This document shows positions 1-6,448 of a stretch of 6,448 nucleotides of DNA, one piece after another. The DNA is from Milkweed yellows phytoplasma str. MW1. GTDB taxonomy: Bacteria; Bacillota_I; Bacilli_A; Acholeplasmatales; Acholeplasmataceae. Made by a program: the position numbers and the translations under genes. Where the stretch lies: NCBI RefSeq assembly GCF_000309485.1, contig NZ_AKIL01000135.1, positions 1 through 6,448 on the forward strand, read 5' to 3'. Every line of letters starts with the position of its first letter. The first letter of the stretch is position 1. The notes under the pieces were generated by a model, which was not told where the DNA came from, searched no databases, and was given only the letters and a program-made list of their open reading frames with translations.

Positions 1-55
1 CACCTACTCTATACTTGAAAAAACATAATTATCAGCCTGAAATATACTAAAAAAG

Positions 56-91
56 AAAAAACTCAAAATGGCTATCATTTTGAGTTTTTTT
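56..91 (-). terminator. Rho-independent terminator, probably bidirectional, after the M32 gene
   Basis: A perfect inverted repeat pairs 56-70 with 76-90 (15 bp) around a five-base loop, GCTAT. The core arms are ACTCAAAATG and CATTTTGAGT, flanked by A runs on the left and T runs on the right. Read on the minus strand it lies 37 bases past the M32 stop and is followed by a further T-rich run (55-47), as expected for an intrinsic terminator. The T run at 85-91 means it could also stop plus-strand transcription entering from the left. No gene is visible in 1-55. Confidence 0.85.
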
Positions 92-127
92 AAAATAAAT
101 AGAGTTATTTTCTTAAAGAAGATTAAA

Positions 128-1624
128 TCAATTAAATAAATATTTTTCTTCTAAATATTTAACAAAAGCATGAGGATCGATTTTGTTCTCGCCAGTAGAA
201 ATTTTTAATAATTCATCGGCTGTATATAAAGAACCAAAATTTCTAAAATTTTGGTTTAAATATTGGTTAACATTTGTAAAATTACCTTGTGTAAAATCTT
301 TTTTGATGTCTGGATTATTTTTTTTGATTTTACTCATTAACATAGATGAAATTATAGCACCGTTTAAATAACTAGGAAAATAACCGAAATAACCAGAAGG
401 CCAATGGAACATCTTGAAGACAGCCTTCAGAAACATTATTAGGAACGATGCCTAAATAATCTTTCATTTTTTGGTTCCAAACATGAGGCAATTCGTCTAA
501 ATTTAATTGATCATTAACCAACATCTCCTCTATTTCAAAACGTAAAATGATATGTAAAGGATAAGTTAATTCGTCCGCATAAACTCTGATAAAACTAGGT
601 TGAACGCGGCTAACTTCTTGATACAAATTATCAACCGTTAATAAAGAGTCATTCAATTGCGCATATCATTCTTTAAAAAAACATATAAATAGGTTAAAAA
701 TTCTTTTGTTTTAACCAATTGTTTTTCAATTAACAAAGATTGACTTTCATGAAATTGATACCCTCTAGGTTTGCCAACAGGTTGGTTTTTATATTTGTCA
801 GGTAAATTTTGTTCGTATAAAGCATGCCCTACTTCATGCATAGTGCCTATGAAACTATCTAAAAAATCATTGTGATCATAACGAGTGGTTAAACGAACAT
901 CATCAGCGGTTCCGCCACAAAAAAGGGTGCGTAGATTCGTCTAAACGACCTTTATTAACATTAAAGCCTGCTTTTCCATCATTTTATTATTTAATTCTTT
1001 TTGTTTTTCAATTGGCATAGAAAATTGAAGAGGAGTTCCACTTTTGGCCTGTTTTTTCATCACTTTTTTGATTAAAGGCGGCAATTCTTCTTTTAAAACA
1101 GTAAACACTTGTTTAATGTTCTCCACAGTATTGCCTGGTTCATATCTCGCCACTAAAGCATCGTATAAAGGGATATTTAAAGCTTTAGATCTTAAATGCG
1201 CTATTTGTTTAACATAATCAAGGACTTTTTGAAAGTAAGGCTTAAACATTTTATAATTGTTTTGTTGTCTAGCTTTTCTCCACGATAATTCAGCTTGAGT
1301 AGTTGCTAAAATTAAATTGTTTTGCAATTCTGGATCCACAATTTCTTCATCTTGTATTTTCGCTTTTATTTCCCTTAAATTGGCTTTTTGCCATACATCT
1401 AAAGAATTTTTTTCTTGTTCTGCTTGGTTTAACCATTCTTTAGTCTCATCAGAAATTAACAATTGACGAATAACTCTTGTTAAACTTAAAATCTCTTGTA
1501 CGCGGCTTTTTTCCGAACCTTCTTTCATATTACAAGCTATATCCCAATGAAGTATATTTAAAATATTTTCAAAATGTCCGATTTCTTCAAATCTTTTTTC
1601 TAATTGTTGATAATGAACAGACAT
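128..1624 (-). pseudogene. M32 family metallocarboxypeptidase (thermostable carboxypeptidase 1 / YpwA type), broken by four frameshifts
   Basis: Read across frames, this encodes a 498-residue protein, the usual length of M32 carboxypeptidases. These zinc enzymes release C-terminal residues from peptides in the cytoplasm. All six family motifs are present: HPF (near 922-930), DVRLT, the metal-binding HEVGH (about residues 263-267), HESQ (about 292-295, third ligand Glu), IRVYAD (about 346-351) and GCLQDVHW (about 401-408). They are split between two frames. Inferred lesions, in reading order, are: loss of one A at 972-975, giving a TAG stop at 941-943; an extra T at 919-924; loss of one base near 655-668, giving TGA at 653-655; and an extra C at 406-407. 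The net change is zero, and the natural TGA stop at 128-130 fits the family. As written, only a 227-residue N-terminal helical fragment without the active site can be made. Start: ATG at 1622-1624 with AAAAGGTG five bases upstream. The family call is very firm. Whether this is true decay or sequence error is open. Confidence 0.93.
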
Positions 1625-1629
1625 TGTTT

Positions 1630-1637
1630 CACCTTTT
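1630..1637 (-). promoter_or_regulatory. Ribosome binding site of the M32 gene
   Basis: The minus strand reads AAAAGGTG and then five bases before the ATG at 1622-1624. This is the strongest Shine-Dalgarno match in the window at near-ideal spacing. It fixes the start of the M32 reading frame and shows that the translation start is undamaged. Confidence 0.7.
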
Positions 1638-1722
1638 CTTCAAATTAATTTAATAAATACAAAATCACAGAAAAAACATCATATAGCTTTGACCTTTTTC
1701 ACACTTAAAACTTATATCCTTT

Positions 1723-1731
1723 ATTATAACA
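1723..1731 (-). promoter_or_regulatory. Candidate extended -10 promoter for the M32 gene
   Basis: The minus strand reads TGTTATAAT, a complete TGn extended -10 with a perfect TATAAT hexamer, just past the udk stop (1736-1738). The expected -35 position is only TCCTTT (1746-1751), so activity would rest on the extended -10. It would give a leader of roughly 90 bases. A near-identical element lies upstream of tldD. AT-rich DNA yields many chance -10 matches, so this is a candidate only. Read-through from udk is an alternative, since no terminator lies between the two genes. Confidence 0.35.
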
Positions 1732-1735
1732 TTTT

Positions 1736-3376
1736 TTATTGATAAAAAGGACTATTTCCGATAAATTCCCTTAATAAGGATTCATGCGGAATCAAATCAG
1801 ATTCCCAAGCGTCAAACCAACTTAATAATTTTAAATAATATTGAGCTTTTTCAAAATACGGACTCATCAAAGGCACTTCTAACAGTAAAGGTTCTAAATA
1901 TGGCTTTAAAACGTTAAATTCATAAATTAACTCCGAATTAAATACATAATCCGTTTCTTGTTGATAAGGATAAATCCACCTAAATTCGCCTTCTCGAACA
2001 GATTTCCAAAAATCAAAAGTTTTTAAAATATTAGTGCTTCTCATTTTTAAATCTCGAATAGTTCTACGCAAAAAACGAATATCTGTGATATGCAAAGGAT
2101 TGTGTTCATCCAATGATAATTGGTGTTGAGGAGCAATGTAAATTTTAAATTTTTGTTCCCTATAAAGGGAAGGTAATAATGCAGGATTATTAGCGTGAAT
2201 TCCTTCAACCAACAAGACTTGTGTATCGATTTCGATAGGTTTGTGGGTAATCACGCGAGTACTGAAATCAAATTGAGGAATGATAGCTTTTTTATGTAAA
2301 ATTAAATCATTGATATTTTGGTTAAATAAATCAATATTTAACGCTTGGATGTGTTCAAAATCATAAAATGAACCATCTGAGGTTTTGGGAACTTCTTCGA
2401 GGGGTAAGTAATAATTATCCATACTAACCAAAGTGCTTGTAATACCTACAGCCATTAATTGTAATTGTAGTTTTTTGGCTAAAGTGGTTTTGCCACTGGA
2501 AGACGGTCCAGCAATATTAATAATTTTTATTTGATCTTTTTTATTAGCTATTTGGTTGCTGATCTCCATTAACTGTCTCTGGTGGTTAATTTCCGCTATG
2601 CTAATTAAATCAAATTTTTTTTTAGGATTGGAGGAATAATTATTTATTTGATAAATATTTTGTGTTTGAGTCATTTGACGCCAAACCGAAGTTTGATGCA
2701 AAGTTTTTTCAAAAACAGGTTCTTCCTTGAAAAAAGGTATTTCACCATGATGAAAAGTTTGAGGAAATTGCAAAATCATAGAAGAAGAACGATATAATAA
2801 TTGATAGTGAGTTAAATAACTCGTATTAGGAACCATGCCTTGGTGCATATCGTTATAATACGAATCACAAACATATAAAGAGACCTTATGTTGGGGTTTT
2901 TGTTGAAGAAGCTTTTTTTTATTCTCAAAACCAAAAGTGTCATATATTTCTAAAGCTTTTTCCAAAGAAAAAGATTTTTTTTCAATTTTTAACTTTTGCA
3001 CTACTAAGGTTATCATTTTTTTTTGAATTTGTTCAAACATTTCTAAAGTCAATTCTGCCTTATTTTCGAGTGTAACCAAAAGAGATTGCGAACTATAATA
3101 AGAAAAATGCACTTTTTTATCAGGAAATACATGATAAAAAGCCATAACGACCAAATATCTCAAACTAGCTTCATAAATGTTCACCGCTTGAGGATGAGAT
3201 AAATCTAAAAAAAGAACGTCATTTTCGGCTTCAACCAATTCAAACGTTAATCCGCGTATTTTATTATTTACTTTAGCGGCGTAAACATTGGTCAATTGTA
3301 ATTGTTTTTTTACTTCTTCTAAACTAGTATTATAATCCACATTTAAAGTTTGATTTTTGTAATATACTTTTAACAC
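1736..3376 (-). CDS. udk: Uridine kinase-like nucleoside kinase with N-terminal TGS/ThrRS-like extension
   Basis: This 546-residue cytoplasmic protein has three parts. Residues 1-60 resemble a TGS (ubiquitin-like) domain. Residues about 65-215 resemble the second N-terminal domain of threonyl-tRNA synthetase and include a family-typical stretch at about 167-205 (YVCDSYYNDMHQG, MVPNTSYL). Residues about 283-480 are a phosphoribulokinase/uridine kinase P-loop domain. Visible kinase motifs are Walker A GPSSSGKT (290-297), SMDNYY (318-323), YDFEHI (338-343), LLVEGIHA (388-395, Walker B position) and the Arg-rich RFLRRTIRD (434-442). Classical uridine kinases are only about 200-220 residues long; the long form is common in Firmicutes and is usually called nucleoside kinase. 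The phosphorylated substrate is inferred by homology (uridine/cytidine or a related nucleoside), so the symbol is provisional. The start is GTG at 3374-3376: an in-frame TAA lies a few codons upstream and no nearby ATG exists. The ribosome site is weak (AAGAAAG). It may be cotranscribed with the downstream M32 gene. Confidence 0.88.
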   Translation of the reverse strand: MLKVYYKNQTLNVDYNTSLEEVKKQLQLTNVYAAKVNNKIRGLTFELVEAENDVLFLDLSHPQAVNIYEASLRYLVVMAFYHVFPDKKVHFSYYSSQSLLVTLENKAELTLEMFEQIQKKMITLVVQKLKIEKKSFSLEKALEIYDTFGFENKKKLLQQKPQHKVSLYVCDSYYNDMHQGMVPNTSYLTHYQLLYRSSSMILQFPQTFHHGEIPFFKEEPVFEKTLHQTSVWRQMTQTQNIYQINNYSSNPKKKFDLISIAEINHQRQLMEISNQIANKKDQIKIINIAGPSSSGKTTLAKKLQLQLMAVGITSTLVSMDNYYLPLEEVPKTSDGSFYDFEHIQALNIDLFNQNINDLILHKKAIIPQFDFSTRVITHKPIEIDTQVLLVEGIHANNPALLPSLYREQKFKIYIAPQHQLSLDEHNPLHITDIRFLRRTIRDLKMRSTNILKTFDFWKSVREGEFRWIYPYQQETDYVFNSELIYEFNVLKPYLEPLLLEVPLMSPYFEKAQYYLKLLSWFDAWESDLIPHESLLREFIGNSPFYQ

Positions 3377-3566
3377 GATTTTTTCTTTCTTATCTTATAA
3401 TTTTTGTCAAAAATAAAAATACCTATCTTTAAATTGTATTTTGTAAAACGCCTTTAAAGCTACTTTTATAATATAAAAACAAATAACCAAAATAATTTCA
3501 AATAAATAATGTTTGTCCTTTTCATATTTTTGAAAATAATGCTTATAAAGGATCACGCATCAAACA

Positions 3567-3594
3567 AAAAGACTCTCTTATTGGAGAGTCTTTT
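3567..3594 (-). terminator. Rho-independent terminator of the tldD-tldE operon
   Basis: The arms 3567-3577 (AAAAGACTCTC) and 3584-3594 (GAGAGTCTTTT) pair perfectly over 11 bp, with a six-base loop that may close by one more T-G pair. On the minus strand the hairpin begins 22 bases after the tldE stop and ends in TTTTTGTTTG. It marks the operon end and separates tldD-tldE from udk. The rest of the spacer (3377-3566) is AT-rich, with no RNA gene or convincing ORF that I can support. Confidence 0.85.
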
Positions 3595-3616
3595 GGTTAT
3601 TTGTCTAAAGAAAGGT

Positions 3617-4924
3617 TTAATTGCCGCCAATCATTAAATCTCCAACATAAACACTAGCGCTGCCAAAACCAGAAACTTGGAATTCAAAATCATTAGCTAT
3701 TTCTTTTAAATTTTTTAAAATATCAAAAAAATTACCTGAAACAACAATCATTTTCACCGGAGTAGTGATTTTACCTTTTTCAATCTTAAAACCACTAGCT
3801 TGAAGACTAAAAACACCGCTTACAGTTTGAATCCCTACATGCATACCGACTAAATCATCGATAAAAACACCTTCTTCAATGGTAGATACCATATCATCTA
3901 AACTTCTTTGTCCTGGTTTTAAATAACAATTGCTAAAACCGGTGCCTCCATCAAAACCGTTACCTGTCGGTTGAGTGTTAAAGATTTTGGCTGTTTTTAA
4001 ATTATGGATAAAACCTTGAAAAACACCGTTTTCAATCACGTTTTTAGGTTGACAAACAACTCCTTCGTCATCAAATTTTTCTTTGAAAAAAGCTTGATCA
4101 GAAAAAGGGTCTTCAATGATGTTTACTTGAGGAGAAGCGATAACTTGTTTTTCTTTATCTTTTAATTGAGTTAAATTTCTATAAGCACTTTGTCCGGTAA
4201 AAATACTGCTAAAACTGGCTAAAAAATCAGCAAACATTTCGTTTGAAAAAACTGTAGAATAACTTTTTGATTTTAAAGTAGCTCCGTTTAATTTTTTTTC
4301 ACCCGCAAAAACCACTTCTTGGGCTTGTTTTTCCGGATTAAATTCTTGGAAATCTTTGACAAGTTTTAATTTACCAAAACTTTGTACATCGCCATCTTTT
4401 TGGAAAATAGCAGAAACATAAAGATAAGCGTAACTATTTTCTTGTTCTAAATGAAGCCCTTTTGAGTTGATTAAAGTTTTTTTACTAAAAACCTCTTTAT
4501 AAGAATTGGTTTCAATTTTTTTCATTAATTTCGAAGAAGACATATTTTTTTCTAAATCTTTTAAAAGTTGAATTTTCTTTTCTAAAGGAATAACGGAAAA
4601 ATCAAAATTTTTTTCTTCCCAATCGGGATAAGAGGAGGAACCTTCAAAAATAATCGCCGGATCTTTGCTGTCAACTGTTTGAGTGTTTTGCTTCAAAGCG
4701 ACCAACATTTTATCGACTGTTTCATCATCTATTTTTTCAAAATATACTTCTGTTGATTTATTGTCATAAATCCCTTTAATATTAACTGTCACCAGATCGC
4801 TTTCTACAAGTGATTCTACTTTGTTGTTATCTAGGGTTAATTTAAAACTTTTGCTTTCGCTGACAAATATTTCTAAAGCTTCAAAGCCTTTATCTAAACC
4901 TTTTTGAATCCATTTTTGATACAT
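3617..4924 (-). CDS. tldE: TldE/PmbA, non-catalytic partner of the TldD metalloprotease
   Basis: This is a 435-residue member of the TldD/PmbA family (peptidase U62), close to the usual length of about 440-450. In studied bacteria TldE pairs with TldD in a cytoplasmic protease that cuts unstructured peptides, for example in microcin B17 maturation and CcdA turnover in E. coli. Family landmarks are an N-terminal region with ALEIFV and VTVNIKGIY, FDDEGV in the middle, the Gly-rich PTGNGFDGGTGFSN (about 319-332), and the closing VSGFGSASVYVGDLMIGGN. Where TldD carries its HExxxH, this protein reads SNEMFADFLASF, and it has no C-terminal metal-ligand Cys, as expected for TldE. The chosen ATG (4922-4924) follows the tldD stop by one base (TAAAATG), implying translational coupling, with AAAGGA 11 bases upstream. 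An in-frame ATG at 4931-4933, overlapping the tldD end, is possible (438 residues), but that same Shine-Dalgarno sequence would be too close. Stop is TAA, then the terminator. Confidence 0.9.
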   Translation of the reverse strand: MYQKWIQKGLDKGFEALEIFVSESKSFKLTLDNNKVESLVESDLVTVNIKGIYDNKSTEVYFEKIDDETVDKMLVALKQNTQTVDSKDPAIIFEGSSSYPDWEEKNFDFSVIPLEKKIQLLKDLEKNMSSSKLMKKIETNSYKEVFSKKTLINSKGLHLEQENSYAYLYVSAIFQKDGDVQSFGKLKLVKDFQEFNPEKQAQEVVFAGEKKLNGATLKSKSYSTVFSNEMFADFLASFSSIFTGQSAYRNLTQLKDKEKQVIASPQVNIIEDPFSDQAFFKEKFDDEGVVCQPKNVIENGVFQGFIHNLKTAKIFNTQPTGNGFDGGTGFSNCYLKPGQRSLDDMVSTIEEGVFIDDLVGMHVGIQTVSGVFSLQASGFKIEKGKITTPVKMIVVSGNFFDILKNLKEIANDFEFQVSGFGSASVYVGDLMIGGN

Positions 4925-4925
4925 T

Positions 4926-6314
4926 TTACGCATTTTCCTTTTTGTTGCCGCCAGCAACCATTTCTTGTACTCTAATAGTGGGTTGTCCTACATCAGTAGG
5001 GATTGAACCAGAAACAGAACCGCACATTCCTTGTCCTAAAGATAAATTATCTCCTACACGATCTATTTTTAATAAAACATCATCTCCATAACCAATCAAC
5101 ATCGCTCCTTTAACAAGAGTAGTCAATTTACCATCTTCAATCAAATAACCTTCTTTAACAACGAAATTAAATTCTCCCGTAGCGGGTTCAACTGTTCCGC
5201 CGCCTAAACTTTTAGCATATAAACCGTATTTAGTATCTTTAATAATTTGTTCTGGTTTATCGGTGCCGTTAGCGATATAAGTTGAATTCATTCTTGAAGT
5301 GGGAGAATATTTATAAGACTCTCTTCTGGAAGAACCGGTCGGTTTAGATTTCATTTTACGTCCATTACGGAAATCAACTAAATAGCTTTTTAAAATGCCT
5401 TTTTCAATTAAAAGGTTTTTTTGGGTTTTTATTCCTTCATCGTCAAAATTAAGTTTTCCCCAAGCGCCTTCAATAGCGCCGTCATCATAAGCTGTTACTA
5501 TATCAGAAGCTATTTTTTGGTTTAATTTATTATTAAAAGGCGATAAACCTTTGGCGATAGCAGTAGCTTCTAAAGGGTGCCCACAAGCTTCATGGAATAT
5601 AACGCCTCCAAAACCATTATTTAAAACTACGGTCATAACTTGCGGCTTCATTTCTTCTGCCTTTAATAAAGCCGTCGCTCTTTGAGCTACTTCTTGTGCT
5701 AATTGTTCTAAGTCTATTAAATCAAAAAATTCTAATCCCATAGAACGTCCTGGACCTTCATAAACATCTTGAATTTGTTCGCCTTCTTTAGCTACCGCTA
5801 TCAAACCACAACGTATATAAGGTCTTACATCATTTTGATAAACTCCTTCTGTATTAGCGACCAAAATTTTTTGTTCTTTTTCTTGATAATTAACAATAGT
5901 TTGGATTATTTTATCATTTTGTTTTTTCATTATGTTTGATAATTTAATTAATTTTTTTGCTTTTTCTTCTTTTGTCATCGAATCAAAAGGTTTTTTCATA
6001 CTTTCTTTTAAAGTTTGAGGCTCACCCAAAGGAACAACTGTATGTTTCGGTCCTTTAAAATTCCTTTTTAAACGTGTCATTAATTTTTGAATATTGTCAA
6101 AATCAACTTTATTAGTGTAACCGTATACTTCATCCGAACCTTGTAAAAGTCTTACTCCTACGCCAAAAACATTATCAGTTGATAAGGAAACGACTTCTTG
6201 ACCGGTTATTCTTAAACTATTAATAATATTGTCTTCGAAAAATAATTCAGCAAAATCAGCGCCTGATTCTAAAGACTGATTTAAAAGAGTTTGTATTTCT
6301 TCTTTTTTTATCAT
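4926..6314 (-). CDS. tldD: TldD, catalytic subunit of the TldD/TldE metalloprotease
   Basis: This 462-residue protein is a little shorter than E. coli TldD (about 480). The metal-binding HExxxH is present as HEACGH at 241-246 in the context NNGFGGVIFHEACGHPLEAT. The third ligand, a C-terminal Cys, is present as Cys431 in LGQGMCGSVSGSIP. Other family stretches are FDDEGI (about 290-295), the mid-protein GSSRRESYKYSPTSRMNSTY (about 327-346), GGGTVEPATGEF (371-382) and VGQPTIRVQEMVAGG at the end. No signal peptide or membrane segment is seen, so it is cytoplasmic. It is the first gene of a two-gene operon with tldE one base downstream. The ATG (6312-6314) has AGAAGG at 6327-6332, twelve bases upstream. 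All expected catalytic residues are intact. The substrate in this organism is unknown; no microcin or toxin-antitoxin gene lies in the window. Confidence 0.95.
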   Translation of the reverse strand: MIKKEEIQTLLNQSLESGADFAELFFEDNIINSLRITGQEVVSLSTDNVFGVGVRLLQGSDEVYGYTNKVDFDNIQKLMTRLKRNFKGPKHTVVPLGEPQTLKESMKKPFDSMTKEEKAKKLIKLSNIMKKQNDKIIQTIVNYQEKEQKILVANTEGVYQNDVRPYIRCGLIAVAKEGEQIQDVYEGPGRSMGLEFFDLIDLEQLAQEVAQRATALLKAEEMKPQVMTVVLNNGFGGVIFHEACGHPLEATAIAKGLSPFNNKLNQKIASDIVTAYDDGAIEGAWGKLNFDDEGIKTQKNLLIEKGILKSYLVDFRNGRKMKSKPTGSSRRESYKYSPTSRMNSTYIANGTDKPEQIIKDTKYGLYAKSLGGGTVEPATGEFNFVVKEGYLIEDGKLTTLVKGAMLIGYGDDVLLKIDRVGDNLSLGQGMCGSVSGSIPTDVGQPTIRVQEMVAGGNKKENA

Positions 6315-6326
6315 GTGTTTTTAAAA

Positions 6327-6332
6327 CCTTCT
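6327..6332 (-). promoter_or_regulatory. Ribosome binding site of tldD
   Basis: The minus strand reads AGAAGG twelve bases before the ATG. The spacing is long but acceptable. No other in-frame start lies between, so it supports the ATG at 6312-6314. Confidence 0.5.
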
Positions 6333-6377
6333 TTTTTTAATTATTTCATATTTTTATGATAATTTAAAACTATCTTA

Positions 6378-6404
6378 ATAATAACATTTTTAATTTGGTG
6401 TGAA
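6378..6404 (-). promoter_or_regulatory. Candidate promoter of tldD-tldE
   Basis: The minus strand has TTCACA (6404-6399, five of six to TTGACA), a 15-base spacer, then TGTTATTAT (6386-6378), a TGn extended -10 with five of six matches to TATAAT. The spacer is shorter than the usual 16-18, though the TGn motif can relax the need for a good -35. Predicted transcription would start near 6371, leaving a leader of about 57 bases. Upstream of this, to 6448, nothing else can be recognised. Confidence 0.35.
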
Positions 6405-6448
6405 AAAGGAAAAATAAAAACCGAAAAAATCACATTTTACATTTTAAC

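Noticed and set aside
183..371. 62-codon plus-strand open frame
   Set aside because: It lies wholly antisense to the conserved C-terminal part of the M32 gene and has no recognisable product, so it is a shadow frame.
653..668. TGA read as tryptophan (Mycoplasma-type code), suggested by an in-frame TGA next to the third lesion
   Set aside because: Trp is TGG throughout, the three intact genes contain no internal TGA, the M32 gene itself ends at TGA, and a TAG stop follows the first lesion. Recoding TGA would not restore the gene.
128..1624. Programmed ribosomal frameshifting in the M32 gene
   Set aside because: Four separate shifts of alternating sign would be needed in one message, and no site shows a classic slippery heptamer with a downstream structure. 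Indels or sequence errors are far simpler.
3394..3410. TTGACA (3410-3405, minus) with TATAAG (3399-3394) as a udk promoter
   Set aside because: The spacing is only five bases, and nothing resembling TATAAT lies 16-18 bases from the TTGACA, so the pair cannot act as a standard promoter.
3377..3566. Possible riboswitch or small RNA in the udk upstream spacer
   Set aside because: Apart from the operon terminator I found no conserved stem, T-box or riboswitch signature in this AT-rich stretch.
3509..3643. Plus-strand open frame of about 44 codons starting with ATG at 3509
   Set aside because: It runs through the operon terminator hairpin and into the antisense of the tldE end, with no ribosome site. 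Its open length is ordinary for AT-rich spacer.
3617..4957. TTG start at 4957 giving a 446-residue TldE
   Set aside because: It would overlap tldD by over 30 bases, lacks a fitting ribosome site, and adds N-terminal residues encoded inside conserved tldD codons. The ATG at 4924 (or 4933) is more likely.

Overview
The window is strongly AT-rich and every gene reads leftward on the minus strand. Trp is written TGG throughout, the intact genes have no internal TGA, and the M32 gene ends at TGA just where that family ends. The standard bacterial code (table 11) therefore applies, which argues against a Mycoplasma-type code. The composition, compact layout, good Shine-Dalgarno sites and gene set (tldD, tldE/pmbA, a long uridine-kinase-like protein and an M32 carboxypeptidase) best suggest an Acholeplasmataceae genome, most likely a phytoplasma. 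That assignment is inferred from memory of the lineage and was not searched.

Layout in transcription order, right to left. (1) 6448-6315 is a leader with a candidate extended -10 promoter and a Shine-Dalgarno site. (2) tldD (6314-4926) and tldE/pmbA (4924-3617) form a tightly coupled pair. They encode the catalytic and partner halves of the TldD/TldE metalloprotease and end at a clear hairpin terminator (3567-3594). (3) A 240-bp spacer (3377-3616) holds that terminator and nothing else I can support. (4) udk-like nucleoside kinase (3376-1736, GTG start) carries an N-terminal TGS and threonyl-tRNA-synthetase-like extension. (5) A 111-bp spacer has no terminator but has a consensus extended -10. 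(6) An M32 metallocarboxypeptidase gene (1624-128) is broken by four single-base frameshifts. (7) A long bidirectional terminator lies at 56-91. Bases 1-55 show no gene.

Functionally the window holds two protein or peptide degradation systems (TldD/E and M32) and one nucleoside/nucleotide salvage-type kinase. These are plausible housekeeping functions in a reduced, host-dependent bacterium. The main oddity is the M32 gene. Its frameshifts occur as two compensating pairs (-1/+1 and -1/+1) and all six family motifs are still intact, so it is either a very recent pseudogene or a region with sequence errors. I see no CRISPR array, mobile element, rRNA or tRNA, and no convincing new multi-gene system.
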